Shown: piece by piece, positions 36,597 through 45,627 of the stretch
Layout of the letters: every line of letters begins with the position of its first letter
How positions within the stretch are numbered: position 1 is the stretch's first letter
From: Lysinibacillus halotolerans
Lineage (GTDB): Bacteria > Bacillota > Bacilli > Bacillales_A > Planococcaceae
Reading direction: 5' to 3'
NCBI RefSeq assembly: GCF_003711845.1
Contig: NZ_RHLQ01000007.1
Span: 24,326-88,325, forward strand
DNA: 64,000 bases
Translations under genes and position numbers: made by a program
Notes under the pieces: model-generated
Seen by the model: the letters and a program-made list of their open reading frames with translations, nothing else
What the model was told of the DNA's origin: nothing
The model's database searches: none

Positions 36597-37616
36597 ATGA
36601 CAGTTTCTATTGCTATTAATGGCTTTGGCCGTATTGGACGCATGGTTTTCCGCCAAGCAATTGTACAAGATGAATTTAATGTTGTAGCGATCAATGCGAG
36701 CTACCCATCTGAAACGTTAGCACATTTAATTAAGTATGACACAAATCATGGCAAATTTGAAGGTACTGTTGAAACTGAAGAAAACGCTTTAATTGTTAAT
36801 GGCAAACGAGTTCAACTTATTAGTGAGCGCGATCCTATTAAATTACCTTGGAAACAACTCGGTGTTGATATCGTTATTGAAGCGACAGGGAAGTTTAACG
36901 ACCGTGATAAAGCTGCGATGCATTTAGAAGCAGGTGCAAAAAAAGTCATTTTAACTGCTCCAGGTAAAAATGAAGATATTACAGTTGTAATGGGTGTAAA
37001 TGATGACTTGTTAGATATGGATCAACATGATGTTATTTCTAACGCATCTTGTACAACAAACTGTTTAGCTCCTGTAGCGAAAGTGTTAAACGATACATTT
37101 GGTATTGAAAGCGGGTTAATGACGACTGTTCACGCTTATACAAATGATCAAAAAAATATCGACAATCCACATAAAGATTTACGCCGTGCCCGCGCATGTG
37201 CTGAATCGATCATTCCAACTTCAACAGGTGCTGCAAAAGCTCTATCTTTAGTGTTACCAGAGTTAAAAGGGAAATTACATGGTATGGCGTTACGTGTACC
37301 GACATCAAACGTTTCTCTTGTAGACCTTGTTGTTGATTTGAAAAAGGATGTCACAATTGAAGATGTAAACAACGCATTCAAAGCTGCAGCTGAAGGCCCA
37401 TTAAAAGGAATTTTAAATTTCACGATGGAACCTTTAGTTTCAACTGATTATAATACAACGACTTATTCTTCAACAGTTGATGGTCCATTAACAATGGTAA
37501 TGGGTAGTCGCAAAGTGAAAGTACTTGCTTGGTACGATAATGAGTGGGGTTACTCAGCACGTGTTGTTGATTTAACAAAGAAAATTGCAAAAGCTTTAGA
37601 AGTAGTAGTAGCTTAA
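36597..37616 (+). CDS. gapB: Glyceraldehyde-3-phosphate dehydrogenase, gluconeogenic type
   Basis: A 339-residue GAPDH. The Rossmann start INGFGRIGRMVFRQ is followed by VVAINASYPSETLAHLIKYD; the Ala-Ser-Tyr after Asn replaces the Asp that confers NAD specificity, marking the NADP-preferring GapB class. The catalytic Cys lies in SNASCTTNCLAPV and its His partner in MTTVHAYTNDQKN. It runs the reverse reaction in gluconeogenesis. GGGGGAT is 10 nt before the ATG. In B. subtilis speD and ytcF/nrdR follow; here speD is absent and a terminator ends the gene. Confidence 0.95.
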   Translation: MTVSIAINGFGRIGRMVFRQAIVQDEFNVVAINASYPSETLAHLIKYDTNHGKFEGTVETEENALIVNGKRVQLISERDPIKLPWKQLGVDIVIEATGKFNDRDKAAMHLEAGAKKVILTAPGKNEDITVVMGVNDDLLDMDQHDVISNASCTTNCLAPVAKVLNDTFGIESGLMTTVHAYTNDQKNIDNPHKDLRRARACAESIIPTSTGAAKALSLVLPELKGKLHGMALRVPTSNVSLVDLVVDLKKDVTIEDVNNAFKAAAEGPLKGILNFTMEPLVSTDYNTTTYSSTVDGPLTMVMGSRKVKVLAWYDNEWGYSARVVDLTKKIAKALEVVVA

Positions 37617-37637
37617 TTAAACCAATTAGTTGAGATA

Positions 37638-37669
37638 GGATAGGAGTAAATGCTCCTATCCCTTTTTTT
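37638..37669 (+). terminator. Terminator of gapB
   Basis: GGATAGGAG (37638-37646) pairs with CTCCTATCC (37653-37661) over a 6-nt loop, then CTTTTTTTA. Confidence 0.92.
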
Positions 37670-37788
37670 ATTTGTCAAAATATATTAAAATGTAGTTTTG
37701 CATACACAAAGAAGAGCTATTTTTCTAGAACAACTAGATTTGTTATAATAAGATTACTAATTAAAAGTGAGACGGGAGAAAAATTTTT

Positions 37789-38259
37789 ATGAGATGTCCA
37801 GATTGTCAATATAATGGAACAAGGGTAGTGGATTCAAGGCCAGTAGATGACAATAAAGAAATTCGCCGAAGACGTGAGTGTGAGTCTTGTGGCTTTCGTT
37901 TTACAACCTTTGAAAAAATCGAGGAAACACCTTTAATTGTCGTTAAAAAGGATGGTTCCAGGGAAGAATTTAGTCGGGAAAAAGTATTGCGTGGTTTAAT
38001 TCGAGCATGTGAAAAACGGCCGGTCGCTTTAGAAACGTTAGAGGGGATTGTCCTAACTATTGAAAAGGATTTAAGAAGAATAGGCAATTCGGAAGTCCGT
38101 TCGGAAGATGTAGGAGAAAAGGTCATGGATTTATTGGCACATGAGGATGAAGTCGCTTATGTTCGATTTGCCTCTGTTTATCGTCAATTTAAAGATATCA
38201 ACGTCTTTATTTCTGAGTTGAAAGAATTGCTACATCGCCAAACGGATATAAAAAAATGA
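37789..38259 (+). CDS. nrdR: Ribonucleotide reductase repressor NrdR
   Basis: A 156-residue regulator with an N-terminal zinc ribbon ([10 protein letters not shown] and [16 protein letters not shown]) and an ATP-cone (about residues 49-139; [20 protein letters not shown]). It senses the dATP/ATP balance and represses ribonucleotide reductase genes by binding NrdR boxes. It lies 18 bp upstream of dnaB and shares a transcript with dnaB-dnaI, joining nucleotide supply control with replication initiation as in other Bacillales. GACGGGAG serves as ribosome binding site. Confidence 0.95.
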   Translation: MRCPDCQYNGTRVVDSRPVDDNKEIRRRRECESCGFRFTTFEKIEETPLIVVKKDGSREEFSREKVLRGLIRACEKRPVALETLEGIVLTIEKDLRRIGNSEVRSEDVGEKVMDLLAHEDEVAYVRFASVYRQFKDINVFISELKELLHRQTDIKK

Positions 38260-38277
38260 ATGTGTGGAGGGAATTAA

Positions 38278-39651
38278 ATGGTTCATTTGTATAAAGAAGT
38301 GCAGCCTACAGATCATTTTGAAATTAGTCTCCCTCAATTTCTTTCAACAAATGAACGCCAACTGTTAACATTATTTTATCAACCGTTGACAGGTCCTGAA
38401 CCAATTAGTCTCTATTTAACTTTATGGGCAGAAGGGGAAGATTTACATACTACGCCTATGACCCATTATTATTTAATGAACGTTTTAAATATGTCTATTG
38501 GAAAAGTGTTTGAAGCACGTATTGCTTTAGAGGCGATCGGATTACTTCGTACATGGCGAAAGGATGAGGAAGATAGTCGCCATTTTATATACGAATTAAT
38601 CCGACCCCTTGATGCCCATTCCTTTTTCCAAGACCCATTGTTATCGATGTTTTTATTTTCAAAAATTGGGGAACAGGCATATCGGAAATTGCGAAGACGT
38701 TTTATTAAACCGATGAATAAACAATCCTTTAAGGAAGTATCCCGTTCGTTTATGGATGTGTACAAGCCTGTCCATACGAATATACCAAAGGATGTAATAG
38801 AGGCAAATAGTAATAATCCAAATCAAAATTATCCTTTTTACTATGAGCAATTTGATTTTAATTTGTTAATGTCTGGTCTTTCAGAAAATCTGATTCCTTC
38901 CAGTAGTATTACTACGGATGTGAAGGAAGTGATAGCAAAACTGGCATTTTTATATCATTTATCCCCGTTGGATATGCAAAAGGTTGTGATTTTAGCATTG
39001 GATGATAATATGCAAGTTTCTCATGACCGATTAAAAAAGGCGGCAGCAGATTATTATAAATTAACTTTATCGAAGGAAGCGCCAAAGCTAGAGAAAACCT
39101 TTGTTCAAAGGGAACATCCAATGCCCGAAAAAATATCAAAGGAACAAGAGTTACAATTGTATTTGGAAACGACTCCACCCCTTCAAGTGTTAAAGGATAT
39201 TAATAATGGGAAGGAACCTTTACCATCTTCGGTTCAATTGGCGGAAGATTTAATTGTGAAACATGGGATGCCCGTTGGTGTAGTCAATGTATTGTTGGAG
39301 TATGTTATGCTAACAACGGATATGAAGCTTCCTCGAAAATATGTTGAAAGAATTGCAGATCATTGGATGAGGAAAAATTTAAAGACTGCAAAAGAAGCGA
39401 TGGAATTAGCTCGTACGGAACGGGATAAATATACGAAGTGGAAAAATGAAAACGACAATAAAACTCAAGTGGCTACTTCCGGCTATAAAAAGCAAGCGAG
39501 GGCAAGTAAAGAAATCATTCCGGAATGGTTTTACAAAAGGAATGAAGAAAATAGTGAAAACGAGCAACAAGAACAGAAAGCTATTGATTTTGAGCAAGAG
39601 CGTTTGAAAATATTAAAAAAACTTGGTGTACAAGATGGGCAGGTGAACTAA
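38278..39651 (+). CDS. dnaB: Replication initiation / membrane attachment protein DnaB
   Basis: A 457-residue Firmicutes DnaB (not the helicase), which works with DnaD and DnaI to load the DnaC helicase at oriC and at restart sites. The N-terminal DDBH1 winged-helix part (about 1-200) includes LSTNERQLLTLFYQPLTGPE; a DnaD-type DDBH2 domain lies around 300-390 (MPVGVVNVLLEYVMLTTDMK and YVERIADHWMRKNLKTAKEA). The charged tail (EENSENEQQEQKA) is flexible. GGAGGG precedes the ATG. The stop codon lies 1 bp before the proposed dnaI start, so translation of the two is tightly coupled. Confidence 0.92.
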   Translation: MVHLYKEVQPTDHFEISLPQFLSTNERQLLTLFYQPLTGPEPISLYLTLWAEGEDLHTTPMTHYYLMNVLNMSIGKVFEARIALEAIGLLRTWRKDEEDSRHFIYELIRPLDAHSFFQDPLLSMFLFSKIGEQAYRKLRRRFIKPMNKQSFKEVSRSFMDVYKPVHTNIPKDVIEANSNNPNQNYPFYYEQFDFNLLMSGLSENLIPSSSITTDVKEVIAKLAFLYHLSPLDMQKVVILALDDNMQVSHDRLKKAAADYYKLTLSKEAPKLEKTFVQREHPMPEKISKEQELQLYLETTPPLQVLKDINNGKEPLPSSVQLAEDLIVKHGMPVGVVNVLLEYVMLTTDMKLPRKYVERIADHWMRKNLKTAKEAMELARTERDKYTKWKNENDNKTQVATSGYKKQARASKEIIPEWFYKRNEENSENEQQEQKAIDFEQERLKILKKLGVQDGQVN

Positions 39652-39652
39652 C

Positions 39653-40597
39653 ATCGAACCGATTAATCAATCATTAAAAAGAACAATTAAAGTACCGTCC
39701 TTTGAAGAACGATACAACCAAATTCGTCGTGAAATATTGGAAAACCGTGAGATTCAACAATTTCTAGCAGAAAATGATCAAATCGTAACGACAGATATGG
39801 TCGATAGAAGTTTACCTAAATTACAGGAATATATTAGTCAATCGATTGATTGTTGTCATTGTGGCAATACGGAAAATTGTACAAACTATTTAAAAGGCTT
39901 TGTACCAAAATTATATATTTCGCAAAATACGATAGATGTTCGTTATGAAAGATGTCAGCAAAAAATACTTGAAGATGAACGCCGGGAAGTTGAACAGATG
40001 ATTTCTAGTATGCATATGCCAAAGGATGTATTAAGTGCAACATTGAAAGATTTACAAATTGATCATACGTCCCGTGTCAATATTGCCAATAAAGCGGCAG
40101 ATTTTATTGCTCAATATAAAAGCACGAATGAACTGCCTACAAAAGGTTTTTACTTATATGGTCAGTTTGGTGTTGGAAAATCCTTTGTACTAGGTGCGAT
40201 TGCTAACGAATTAGCAACTTTAAAAATTCAATCCGTCGTCGTTTTCGTTCCTGAATTTTTACGGGAAATGAAAAATTCCATTCATGATCAATCGTTAAAT
40301 GAAAAAGTGGATTATGTGAAACGGGCCCAAGTGCTCATGCTGGATGATATAGGTGCAGAAACATTATCCAGTTGGGCTAGAGATGAAATACTCGGTACCA
40401 TTTTACATTATCGTATGAGTGAACAGCTCCCAACTTTCATTACTTCTAACTTTGACTATAAAGGCTTAGAACACCATTTAGCACAAAATTCCCGTGGTGA
40501 CGTTGAAGTGATTAAAGCTGCCCGCATAATGGAACGTATTCGTGCTATTACAGTACCTATTGAAATGGGCGGAAAAAATCGTCGCCACGAAAATTAA
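39653..40597 (+). CDS. dnaI: Primosomal helicase loader DnaI, apparent ATC start
   Basis: A 314-residue AAA+ loader that places the replicative helicase on DNA. Walker A is GQFGVGKSF, Walker B VLMLDDIGAE. The first ATG/GTG/TTG in frame is TTG 39737, which has no ribosome binding site and would remove 28 residues. Instead ATC 39653 stands 6 nt after AGGTGA (39641-39646), right after the dnaB stop. From there the product reads xEPINQSLKRT, matching the MEPIGRSLQG start of B. subtilis DnaI (311 residues). Numbering from ATC puts Cys67, Cys70 and Cys101 exactly at the known zinc ligands; the His84 ligand is Val here (GFVPKL). The ATC start is inference; a base-call error is the alternative. Confidence 0.82.
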   Translation: MEPINQSLKRTIKVPSFEERYNQIRREILENREIQQFLAENDQIVTTDMVDRSLPKLQEYISQSIDCCHCGNTENCTNYLKGFVPKLYISQNTIDVRYERCQQKILEDERREVEQMISSMHMPKDVLSATLKDLQIDHTSRVNIANKAADFIAQYKSTNELPTKGFYLYGQFGVGKSFVLGAIANELATLKIQSVVVFVPEFLREMKNSIHDQSLNEKVDYVKRAQVLMLDDIGAETLSSWARDEILGTILHYRMSEQLPTFITSNFDYKGLEHHLAQNSRGDVEVIKAARIMERIRAITVPIEMGGKNRRHEN

Positions 40598-40615
40598 AAT
40601 ATTCATCTTTCGTAG

Positions 40616-40644
40616 TTGCATTTTTGCGACTTCGGGCGTATACT
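40616..40644 (+). promoter_or_regulatory. Promoter of the thrS leader
   Basis: TTGCAT (40616-40621), 17 bp, TATACT (40639-40644), placing the start of transcription near 40651, at the beginning of the T-box leader. Confidence 0.6.
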
Positions 40645-40650
40645 TTCTTA

Positions 40651-40906
40651 ATAATTAATCTAAATATGCAAGCTTTGAAAAGGACAACAAGTTTGTGAGA
40701 CGACTTTTAGAGAGGGAAGCCTTGGCTGGGAGCTTCCTAGTACGACACATTCTTTACTACCTTGGAGCTTTAGCAGGGATAATCTGCTAACGTCAATCGG
40801 TACGTTAACCGACCTAGAGCTTCGTCTGAAACGTTTGTTTCGGAAGGAAGAAGGGTGGAACCACGAGCATACGCGTCGTCCCTTTACGAGGGATGGCGCT
40901 TTTTTT
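40651..40906 (+). promoter_or_regulatory. T-box riboswitch of thrS
   Basis: The leader contains the T-box AGGGTGGAACCACG (40852-40865), followed by an intrinsic terminator with arms 40873-40883 and 40889-40899 and a T-run to 40906. A stem I region begins GAAAAGGACAACAAG. On its 3' side TTTACTACCTTGGAGC carries ACC (40759-40761), a threonine codon, as the likely specifier; the adjacent ACT is also threonine. Uncharged tRNA-Thr binding would favour antitermination and thrS expression. The gene directly downstream confirms the identity. Confidence 0.93.
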
Positions 40907-40991
40907 ATTGAAAAAGGCTTTGTAAGTTCTAATTGTTTCCCTTTCAAAAAGCTGCAAATTTACCATATAAATCTTAAAGGAGAGAAACAAC

Positions 40992-42923
40992 ATGTCAGAA
41001 GTAATTCAATTAACTTTCCCTGATGGCGCCGTAAAGGAATTTTCGCGCGGTACTTCGACAGCGGATGTAGCTGGTTCGATTAGTCCAGGACTTAAAAAAC
41101 AAGCTTTAGCTGGTAAATTAAACGGCACACTGATTGATTTAAAAACACCAATTGAAGAAGATGGTGCAATTGAAATTATTACACCAAAATCCGAGGAAGC
41201 ATTGGAAATTTTGCGTCACTCCACTGCTCACTTAACAGCACAAGCATTGAAACGTTTATATCCTGGTATTAAATTAGGAATTGGTCCAGTCATTGAAGGT
41301 GGTTTTTACTATGATGTAGATTCGCCAGAGCCAATTTCTACAGAGGATTTCCCTAAAATTGAAAAGGAAATGAAAAAAATCATTTCTGAAAACATCGAAA
41401 TTGAACGAAAAAATGTTTCTCGTGATGAAGCGCAAAAAATTTATGAAGAAGTTGGCGACGAATATAAATTAGAATTGTTAGAAGCTATTCCAGCGGATGA
41501 ACAAGTGTCTATTTACTACCAAGGTGACTTTTTTGACCTTTGCCGAGGAATTCATGTACCGTCTACAGGAAAACTAAAAGAATTCAAATTATTATCGATA
41601 GCAGGTGCTTATTGGAGAGGAAACTCTGATAACAAAATGCTTCAACGAATTTACGGTACTGCTTTCTTCAACAAAGAAGATTTAAAACAACATCTTCAAA
41701 TGTTAGAAGAAGCGAAAGAGCGTGATCACCGTAAAATTGGGAAAGAATTAGAATTATTTACACTATCTCAAACAGTAGGTCAAGGTTTACCTTTATGGTT
41801 ACCAAATGGGGCAACGATTCGTCGAATTGTGGAACGCTATATTGTTGATAAAGAAGTAAAACTGGGTTACAAACATGTTTATACACCAGTATTAGGGTCT
41901 AAAAAACTATATGAAACTTCTGGCCACTGGGGTCATTATCAAGAAGATATGTTCCCACCGATGGAAATGGATAACGAAACATTAGTTTTACGTCCAATGA
42001 ACTGTCCGCATCATATGATGGTATACAAATCTTCTATGCATTCATACCGTGAGTTGCCAATCCGTATTGCGGAGCTTGGTACAATGCATCGTTATGAATC
42101 ATCAGGTGGATTATCTGGGCTGCAACGTGTGCGTGGAATGACTTTAAACGATTCTCATATTTTCGTTCGTCCAGACCAAATTAAAGAAGAGTTTAAAAAA
42201 GTTGTGGAATTAATTTTAGATGTCTATAAAGATTTCAATTTAACAAATTATAAATTCCGTTTATCCTACCGTGATCCTGCTGATACTGAAAAATATTATG
42301 ATGACGATGAGATGTGGGAAAAAGCGCAAAGTATGTTAAGAGAAGCGATGGATGATATGGGGCTGGAATATTATGAAGCTGAAGGCGAAGCGGCTTTCTA
42401 TGGTCCAAAATTAGACGTTCAAGTGAAAACTGCAATCGGTAAAGATGAAACATTATCAACTGTTCAACTGGATTTCTTACAACCAGAACGCTTTGATTTA
42501 ACTTATGTAGGAGAAGATGGAAAACAACATCGTCCAGTCGTTATTCACCGTGGTGTTGTATCAACAATGGAACGTTTCGTTGCCTTCTTAATCGAAGAAT
42601 ATAAGGGAGCTTTCCCAACTTGGTTAGCACCTGTTCAAGTGGAAATTATTCCAGTATCCAATGAAGTTCACTTTGACTATGCAAAACAAATCGAAGAAAA
42701 ACTAATGCAAGCTGGCATTCGAGTAGAAATGGATTACCGTGAAGAAAAACTAGGGTATAAAATCCGCGAAGCTCAAATGAAGAAAATCCCTTACATGCTC
42801 GTATTAGGGGACAAAGAAATGGAAGCAGGAGACGTTAACATTCGCCGTTACGGCTCAAAAGATTCGGAAACTGTTTCCTTCGAAAGTTTCTTAGAAAGCA
42901 TTAAAGCAGAAGCAGTAAAATAA
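40992..42923 (+). CDS. thrS: Threonyl-tRNA synthetase
   Basis: A 643-residue class II synthetase. Domains in order: TGS (about 1-62), the editing domain with [16 protein letters not shown] and a later [10 protein letters not shown], the catalytic core with motif 2 and the zinc Cys in [53 protein letters not shown] and motif 3 [16 protein letters not shown], then the anticodon-binding domain ([20 protein letters not shown]). It charges tRNA-Thr and hydrolyses Ser-tRNA-Thr. AAAGGAGAG lies before the ATG. Expression is governed by the T-box upstream. Confidence 0.97.
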   Translation: MSEVIQLTFPDGAVKEFSRGTSTADVAGSISPGLKKQALAGKLNGTLIDLKTPIEEDGAIEIITPKSEEALEILRHSTAHLTAQALKRLYPGIKLGIGPVIEGGFYYDVDSPEPISTEDFPKIEKEMKKIISENIEIERKNVSRDEAQKIYEEVGDEYKLELLEAIPADEQVSIYYQGDFFDLCRGIHVPSTGKLKEFKLLSIAGAYWRGNSDNKMLQRIYGTAFFNKEDLKQHLQMLEEAKERDHRKIGKELELFTLSQTVGQGLPLWLPNGATIRRIVERYIVDKEVKLGYKHVYTPVLGSKKLYETSGHWGHYQEDMFPPMEMDNETLVLRPMNCPHHMMVYKSSMHSYRELPIRIAELGTMHRYESSGGLSGLQRVRGMTLNDSHIFVRPDQIKEEFKKVVELILDVYKDFNLTNYKFRLSYRDPADTEKYYDDDEMWEKAQSMLREAMDDMGLEYYEAEGEAAFYGPKLDVQVKTAIGKDETLSTVQLDFLQPERFDLTYVGEDGKQHRPVVIHRGVVSTMERFVAFLIEEYKGAFPTWLAPVQVEIIPVSNEVHFDYAKQIEEKLMQAGIRVEMDYREEKLGYKIREAQMKKIPYMLVLGDKEMEAGDVNIRRYGSKDSETVSFESFLESIKAEAVK

Positions 42924-42936
42924 ATATCTTGTACGA

Positions 42937-42968
42937 GAATGGTTCAACTTTTTGGACCATTCTTTTTT
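42937..42968 (+). terminator. Terminator of thrS
   Basis: GAATGGTTC (42937-42945) with GGACCATTC (42954-42962), one wobble, then six T. Confidence 0.9.
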
Positions 42969-43063
42969 ATCATCTTTCGATCGGGAAATGCAAAAAGATT
43001 ATCGACAAAAAGTTCATCGTGTTGTAAAATCATAAAGGCAAATAAATCATAGATGAAATTTTG

Positions 43064-43092
43064 TTGACATCGTAAATCAACAATGATATGAT
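43064..43092 (+). promoter_or_regulatory. Promoter of infC-rpmI-rplT
   Basis: Consensus TTGACA (43064-43069), exactly 17 bp, TATGAT (43087-43092). Confidence 0.85.
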
Positions 43093-43099
43093 TATTTAG

Positions 43100-43260
43100 G
43101 TTATGAATACAGTTTGTGGTTGAAGTAGAGGCTGCCCGCTTCTCACCTGAATGACGCAATTGCAGTTAACAGGTATTAACACGTTGAATTAATTACGCTG
43201 TCTTAGAGCGTATGTATATATAGCGGGCGGACATCTTCTGAAATGTCCGTCCTTTTTTTA
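43100..43260 (+). promoter_or_regulatory. L20 leader (ribosomal protein autoregulation)
   Basis: The transcript of infC-rpmI-rplT starts near 43100 and passes through a structured leader. It ends in a terminator: GGGCGGACAT (43225-43234) with ATGTCCGTCC (43243-43252) and seven T. Position, length and the downstream genes fit the Firmicutes L20 leader, in which excess L20 binds the RNA and promotes termination. I have not verified the pseudo-23S fold. Confidence 0.8.
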
Positions 43261-43348
43261 TGGACATACTTAGGAAGTGTACCGTTCAACCGGGCGTTTT
43301 TGCTCTTAATCTCATGTATTCGCGACACAACCTTGGAGGTGGATTCGT

Positions 43349-43867
43349 ATTAGCAAAGACATGTATGTAAACGAAGGCATTCGCTCACGTGAACTTCGTG
43401 TAATCGACCATAATGGTGATCAGCTTGGAGTTAAAACTCGTAATGAAGCGTTAGAAATTGCCGCTCGTGCAAACTTGGATCTTGTCCTTGTGGCCCCTCA
43501 AGCTAAGCCACCAGTCGCACGTATCATGGACTATGGTAAGTTTAAGTTTGAACAGCAAAAGAAAGATCGTGAAATTCGTAAAAATCAAAAAGTCATCAAT
43601 ATGAAGGAAGTTCGTTTAAGTCCAACAATTGATGAGCATGATTTCCAAACGAAATTACGTAATGCAATTAAATTCCTAGAAAAGGGCGACAAAGTAAAAT
43701 GTTCTTTACGTTTTAAAGGTCGTGCTATTACTCATAAGGAAATTGGGCAACGTGTTTTAGATCGTTTTGCTGAAGCTTGTGCCGAAGTATCGACGGTTGA
43801 ACAAAAACCGAAGATGGAAGGCCGAAGCATGTTCTTAGTTCTTCAACCAAAGAACGAGAAAAAGTAA
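43349..43867 (+). CDS. infC: Translation initiation factor IF-3 (ATT start)
   Basis: A 172-residue IF3. Reading from ATT 43349 gives [20 protein letters not shown], matching B. subtilis IF3, which also begins at ATT (MSKDMIVNEG). TTGGAGGTGG ends 7 nt before the ATT, whereas the first ATG (43361) is too far away. The N-domain, the lysine-rich linker ([20 protein letters not shown]) and the C-domain ([20 protein letters not shown]) are complete. IF3 rejects non-standard start codons, so ATT gives negative feedback on its own synthesis, as known from E. coli. First gene of the operon with rpmI and rplT. Confidence 0.96.
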   Translation: MSKDMYVNEGIRSRELRVIDHNGDQLGVKTRNEALEIAARANLDLVLVAPQAKPPVARIMDYGKFKFEQQKKDREIRKNQKVINMKEVRLSPTIDEHDFQTKLRNAIKFLEKGDKVKCSLRFKGRAITHKEIGQRVLDRFAEACAEVSTVEQKPKMEGRSMFLVLQPKNEKK

Positions 43868-43898
43868 TATTGACGAATAGTTTAGGAGGAAATTCGAA

Positions 43899-44099
43899 AT
43901 GCCAAAAATGAAAACTCACCGTGGCGCTGCGAAGCGTTTCAAAAAAACGGGCAAAGGAAAATTAAAATTTGACCGTGCTTATGGTAGCCACTTATTCGCT
44001 AACAAATCTACAAAACAAAAACGTCACCTACGTAAAGCAAAAGTTGCGTCATCTGGTGATTTCAAACGTATTAAATCTTTATTAACTTACATGAAATAA
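43899..44099 (+). CDS. rpmI: 50S ribosomal protein L35
   Basis: A 66-residue, strongly basic protein with the L35 start [20 protein letters not shown] and the conserved [13 protein letters not shown] block ([20 protein letters not shown]). It packs against 23S rRNA in the large subunit. TTAGGAGG lies 7-8 nt before the ATG. It sits 31 bp after infC and before rplT in the standard order. Confidence 0.97.
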   Translation: MPKMKTHRGAAKRFKKTGKGKLKFDRAYGSHLFANKSTKQKRHLRKAKVASSGDFKRIKSLLTYMK

Positions 44100-44167
44100 T
44101 TTCGTTTATGTAATAAATGTACGTATTTAAATTAAATATTCGGAAGAATTAGCAGGAGGTAATTAGT

Positions 44168-44527
44168 ATGCCACGCGTAAAAGGCGGAACAGTAACGCGC
44201 AAGCGTCGTAAAAAAGTTTTAAAATTAGCCAAAGGTTATTTTGGTTCAAAACATACATTATACAAAGTAGCTAACCAAGCAGTAATGAAATCAGGTCAAT
44301 ATGCATATCGTGACCGTCGTCAAAAGAAACGTGATTTCCGTAAATTATGGATTACTCGTATTAACGCTGCTGCTCGTTTAAACGGTCTTTCTTATAGCCG
44401 TTTAATGCACGGTTTAAAAGTAGCTGGTATCGAAGTTAACCGTAAAATGTTAGCTGACTTAGCAGTAACTGACGCTCAAGCATTCGCTCAATTAGCTGAA
44501 GAAGCTAAAAAAGCAGTTGCGAAATAA
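44168..44527 (+). CDS. rplT: 50S ribosomal protein L20
   Basis: A 119-residue basic protein with the L20 signature [20 protein letters not shown] and [20 protein letters not shown]. It is an early 50S assembly protein and the repressor that acts on the leader of this operon. AGGAGG lies 6 nt upstream of the ATG. A strong terminator follows, closing infC-rpmI-rplT. Confidence 0.97.
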   Translation: MPRVKGGTVTRKRRKKVLKLAKGYFGSKHTLYKVANQAVMKSGQYAYRDRRQKKRDFRKLWITRINAAARLNGLSYSRLMHGLKVAGIEVNRKMLADLAVTDAQAFAQLAEEAKKAVAK

Positions 44528-44539
44528 TTATTCAATAAA

Positions 44540-44568
44540 TGGCTGGTAGGACATCCTATCAGCCTTTT
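44540..44568 (+). terminator. Terminator of infC-rpmI-rplT
   Basis: GGCTGGTAGG (44540-44549) with CCTATCAGCC (44554-44563), one wobble, then TTTTT. Confidence 0.92.
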
Positions 44569-44599
44569 TATATATGTAAAAGGAAGGTGGGTTAATCCT

Positions 44600-44869
44600 A
44601 TGGAATTAGCATTAATATCATATATTGCCGTAATGTCAATCATCCTATGTATTTTCATGTATGTCGATAAGTCCAAGGCAAAAAAACATGAATGGCGCAT
44701 TTCTGAAAAATCATTATTTACGTTAGCTATTCTAGGGGGAGCGTGTGGGGGCGTATTAGGAATGTATTTATTCCGCCATAAAACAAAACATAATTCCTTT
44801 GCCTTTGGATTTCCGTTAATAGCAGCTATACATATTTATATTGTTGTAAGGATTTTTACGATTTATTAA
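44600..44869 (+). CDS. ysdA: YsdA-like DUF1294 membrane protein
   Basis: An 89-residue protein with three hydrophobic segments (about 4-22, 39-56, 70-87) and the DUF1294 pattern: DKSKAKKHEWRISEKSLFTL, then GGACGGVLGMYLFRHKTKHN and F at the end of the loop. It follows rplT as B. subtilis ysdA does. Function is unknown. AAAAGGAAGGTGG provides the ribosome binding site. Confidence 0.85.
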   Translation: MELALISYIAVMSIILCIFMYVDKSKAKKHEWRISEKSLFTLAILGGACGGVLGMYLFRHKTKHNSFAFGFPLIAAIHIYIVVRIFTIY

Positions 44870-44918
44870 TCAGTAGATATAGGTATGATGGGGTTATTTA
44901 ATCACATTATAGAATGAG

Positions 44919-44957
44919 CAGGTGGAAAACAAATTTTGTTTAACTCTACCTGTTTTT
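44919..44957 (+). terminator. Terminator of ysdA
   Basis: CAGGT (44919-44923) with ACCTG (44948-44952), enclosing AAACAAA/TTTTGTTT, then TTTTT. Confidence 0.7.
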
Positions 44958-44976
44958 ATTTTATAAGAAGTTATCA

Positions 44977-45075
44977 ATAAAAATAACGGATGTGCAACCT
45001 CTTTTTGAACGAATCGATAAAAAACGAATTGATGAGGAATTAGAAAAACTATATGCTCGTTCCAAACACTTTTAA
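44977..45075 (+). pseudogene. C-terminal relic resembling methionyl-tRNA synthetase
   Basis: An open stretch without start codon ends at TAA 45073-45075 and reads ITDVQPLFERIDKKRIDEEL then EKLYARSKHF. The PLFERIDxxxI pattern resembles the C-terminal end of short methionyl-tRNA synthetases (E. coli MetRS has LYNRIDMRQVEALVEA). No other part of a synthetase is visible upstream; a terminator of ysdA lies immediately before it. Probably the tail of a gene lost by deletion. Confidence 0.45.
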
Positions 45076-45142
45076 CAGAAAATATAGGATTGCCTTTCAT
45101 ACATAGTTCATCCCATGTTAGACAATCCTTATTTTACTGTTG

Positions 45143-45535
45143 TTAAACATTTTGATCTTTCATTAACTGTTCAATAGGATTTTTCCAGTTTATTTTGGCT
45201 TTCGGGTAGCTCATTAAAATTTCTTTTTCTAAAAAGTGAAAGTCGTCCTTAGTTAAACCTTGAAGCTTCGTTATATCATGTACCCAAACAAATATGGACA
45301 CAACCTCAAAGGCATCTTCAGTCGTTCCTAAATATTTCTCTCCCTCAAAAAGGGCACCTTTATAGGAAATGAAAAAGTTTTTTCGGACATTTTTAACATC
45401 ATCATAGAAGTAATATTGCCCTTTTTCATAGGCTTCATCTAATTTACGTTTTGGATCGGTTAAGAAACGTACGGCTTTATAAAATATGTAAATGATTAGA
45501 ATGATAATGAGCAGACGGAATAATAGAAGAGCCAC
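45143..45535 (-). CDS. ysdB: YsdB-like sigma-W-type membrane-associated protein
   Basis: A 130-residue protein with one N-terminal membrane helix (about residues 2-20, LLLFRLLIIILIIYIFYKAV) followed by a soluble alpha/beta part (FISYKGALFEGEKYLG, DAFEVVSIFVWVHD). It matches B. subtilis YsdB, a sigma-W regulon member of unknown function. The start is GTG 45535 after AAGGGGGA. Unlike B. subtilis, where ysdB follows ysdA in the same direction, here it is on the opposite strand and separated from it by a relic, suggesting a local rearrangement (inference). Confidence 0.75.
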   Translation of the reverse strand: MALLLFRLLIIILIIYIFYKAVRFLTDPKRKLDEAYEKGQYYFYDDVKNVRKNFFISYKGALFEGEKYLGTTEDAFEVVSIFVWVHDITKLQGLTKDDFHFLEKEILMSYPKAKINWKNPIEQLMKDQNV

Positions 45536-45627
45536 GTAAAAGTCCCCCTTGTAAAGACATAGTTACTTCCTTTACGATTAAAGAGAACAATAAGTTTCAT
45601 TTTTTAAAGAAAAAGAGGGATTTTTTT

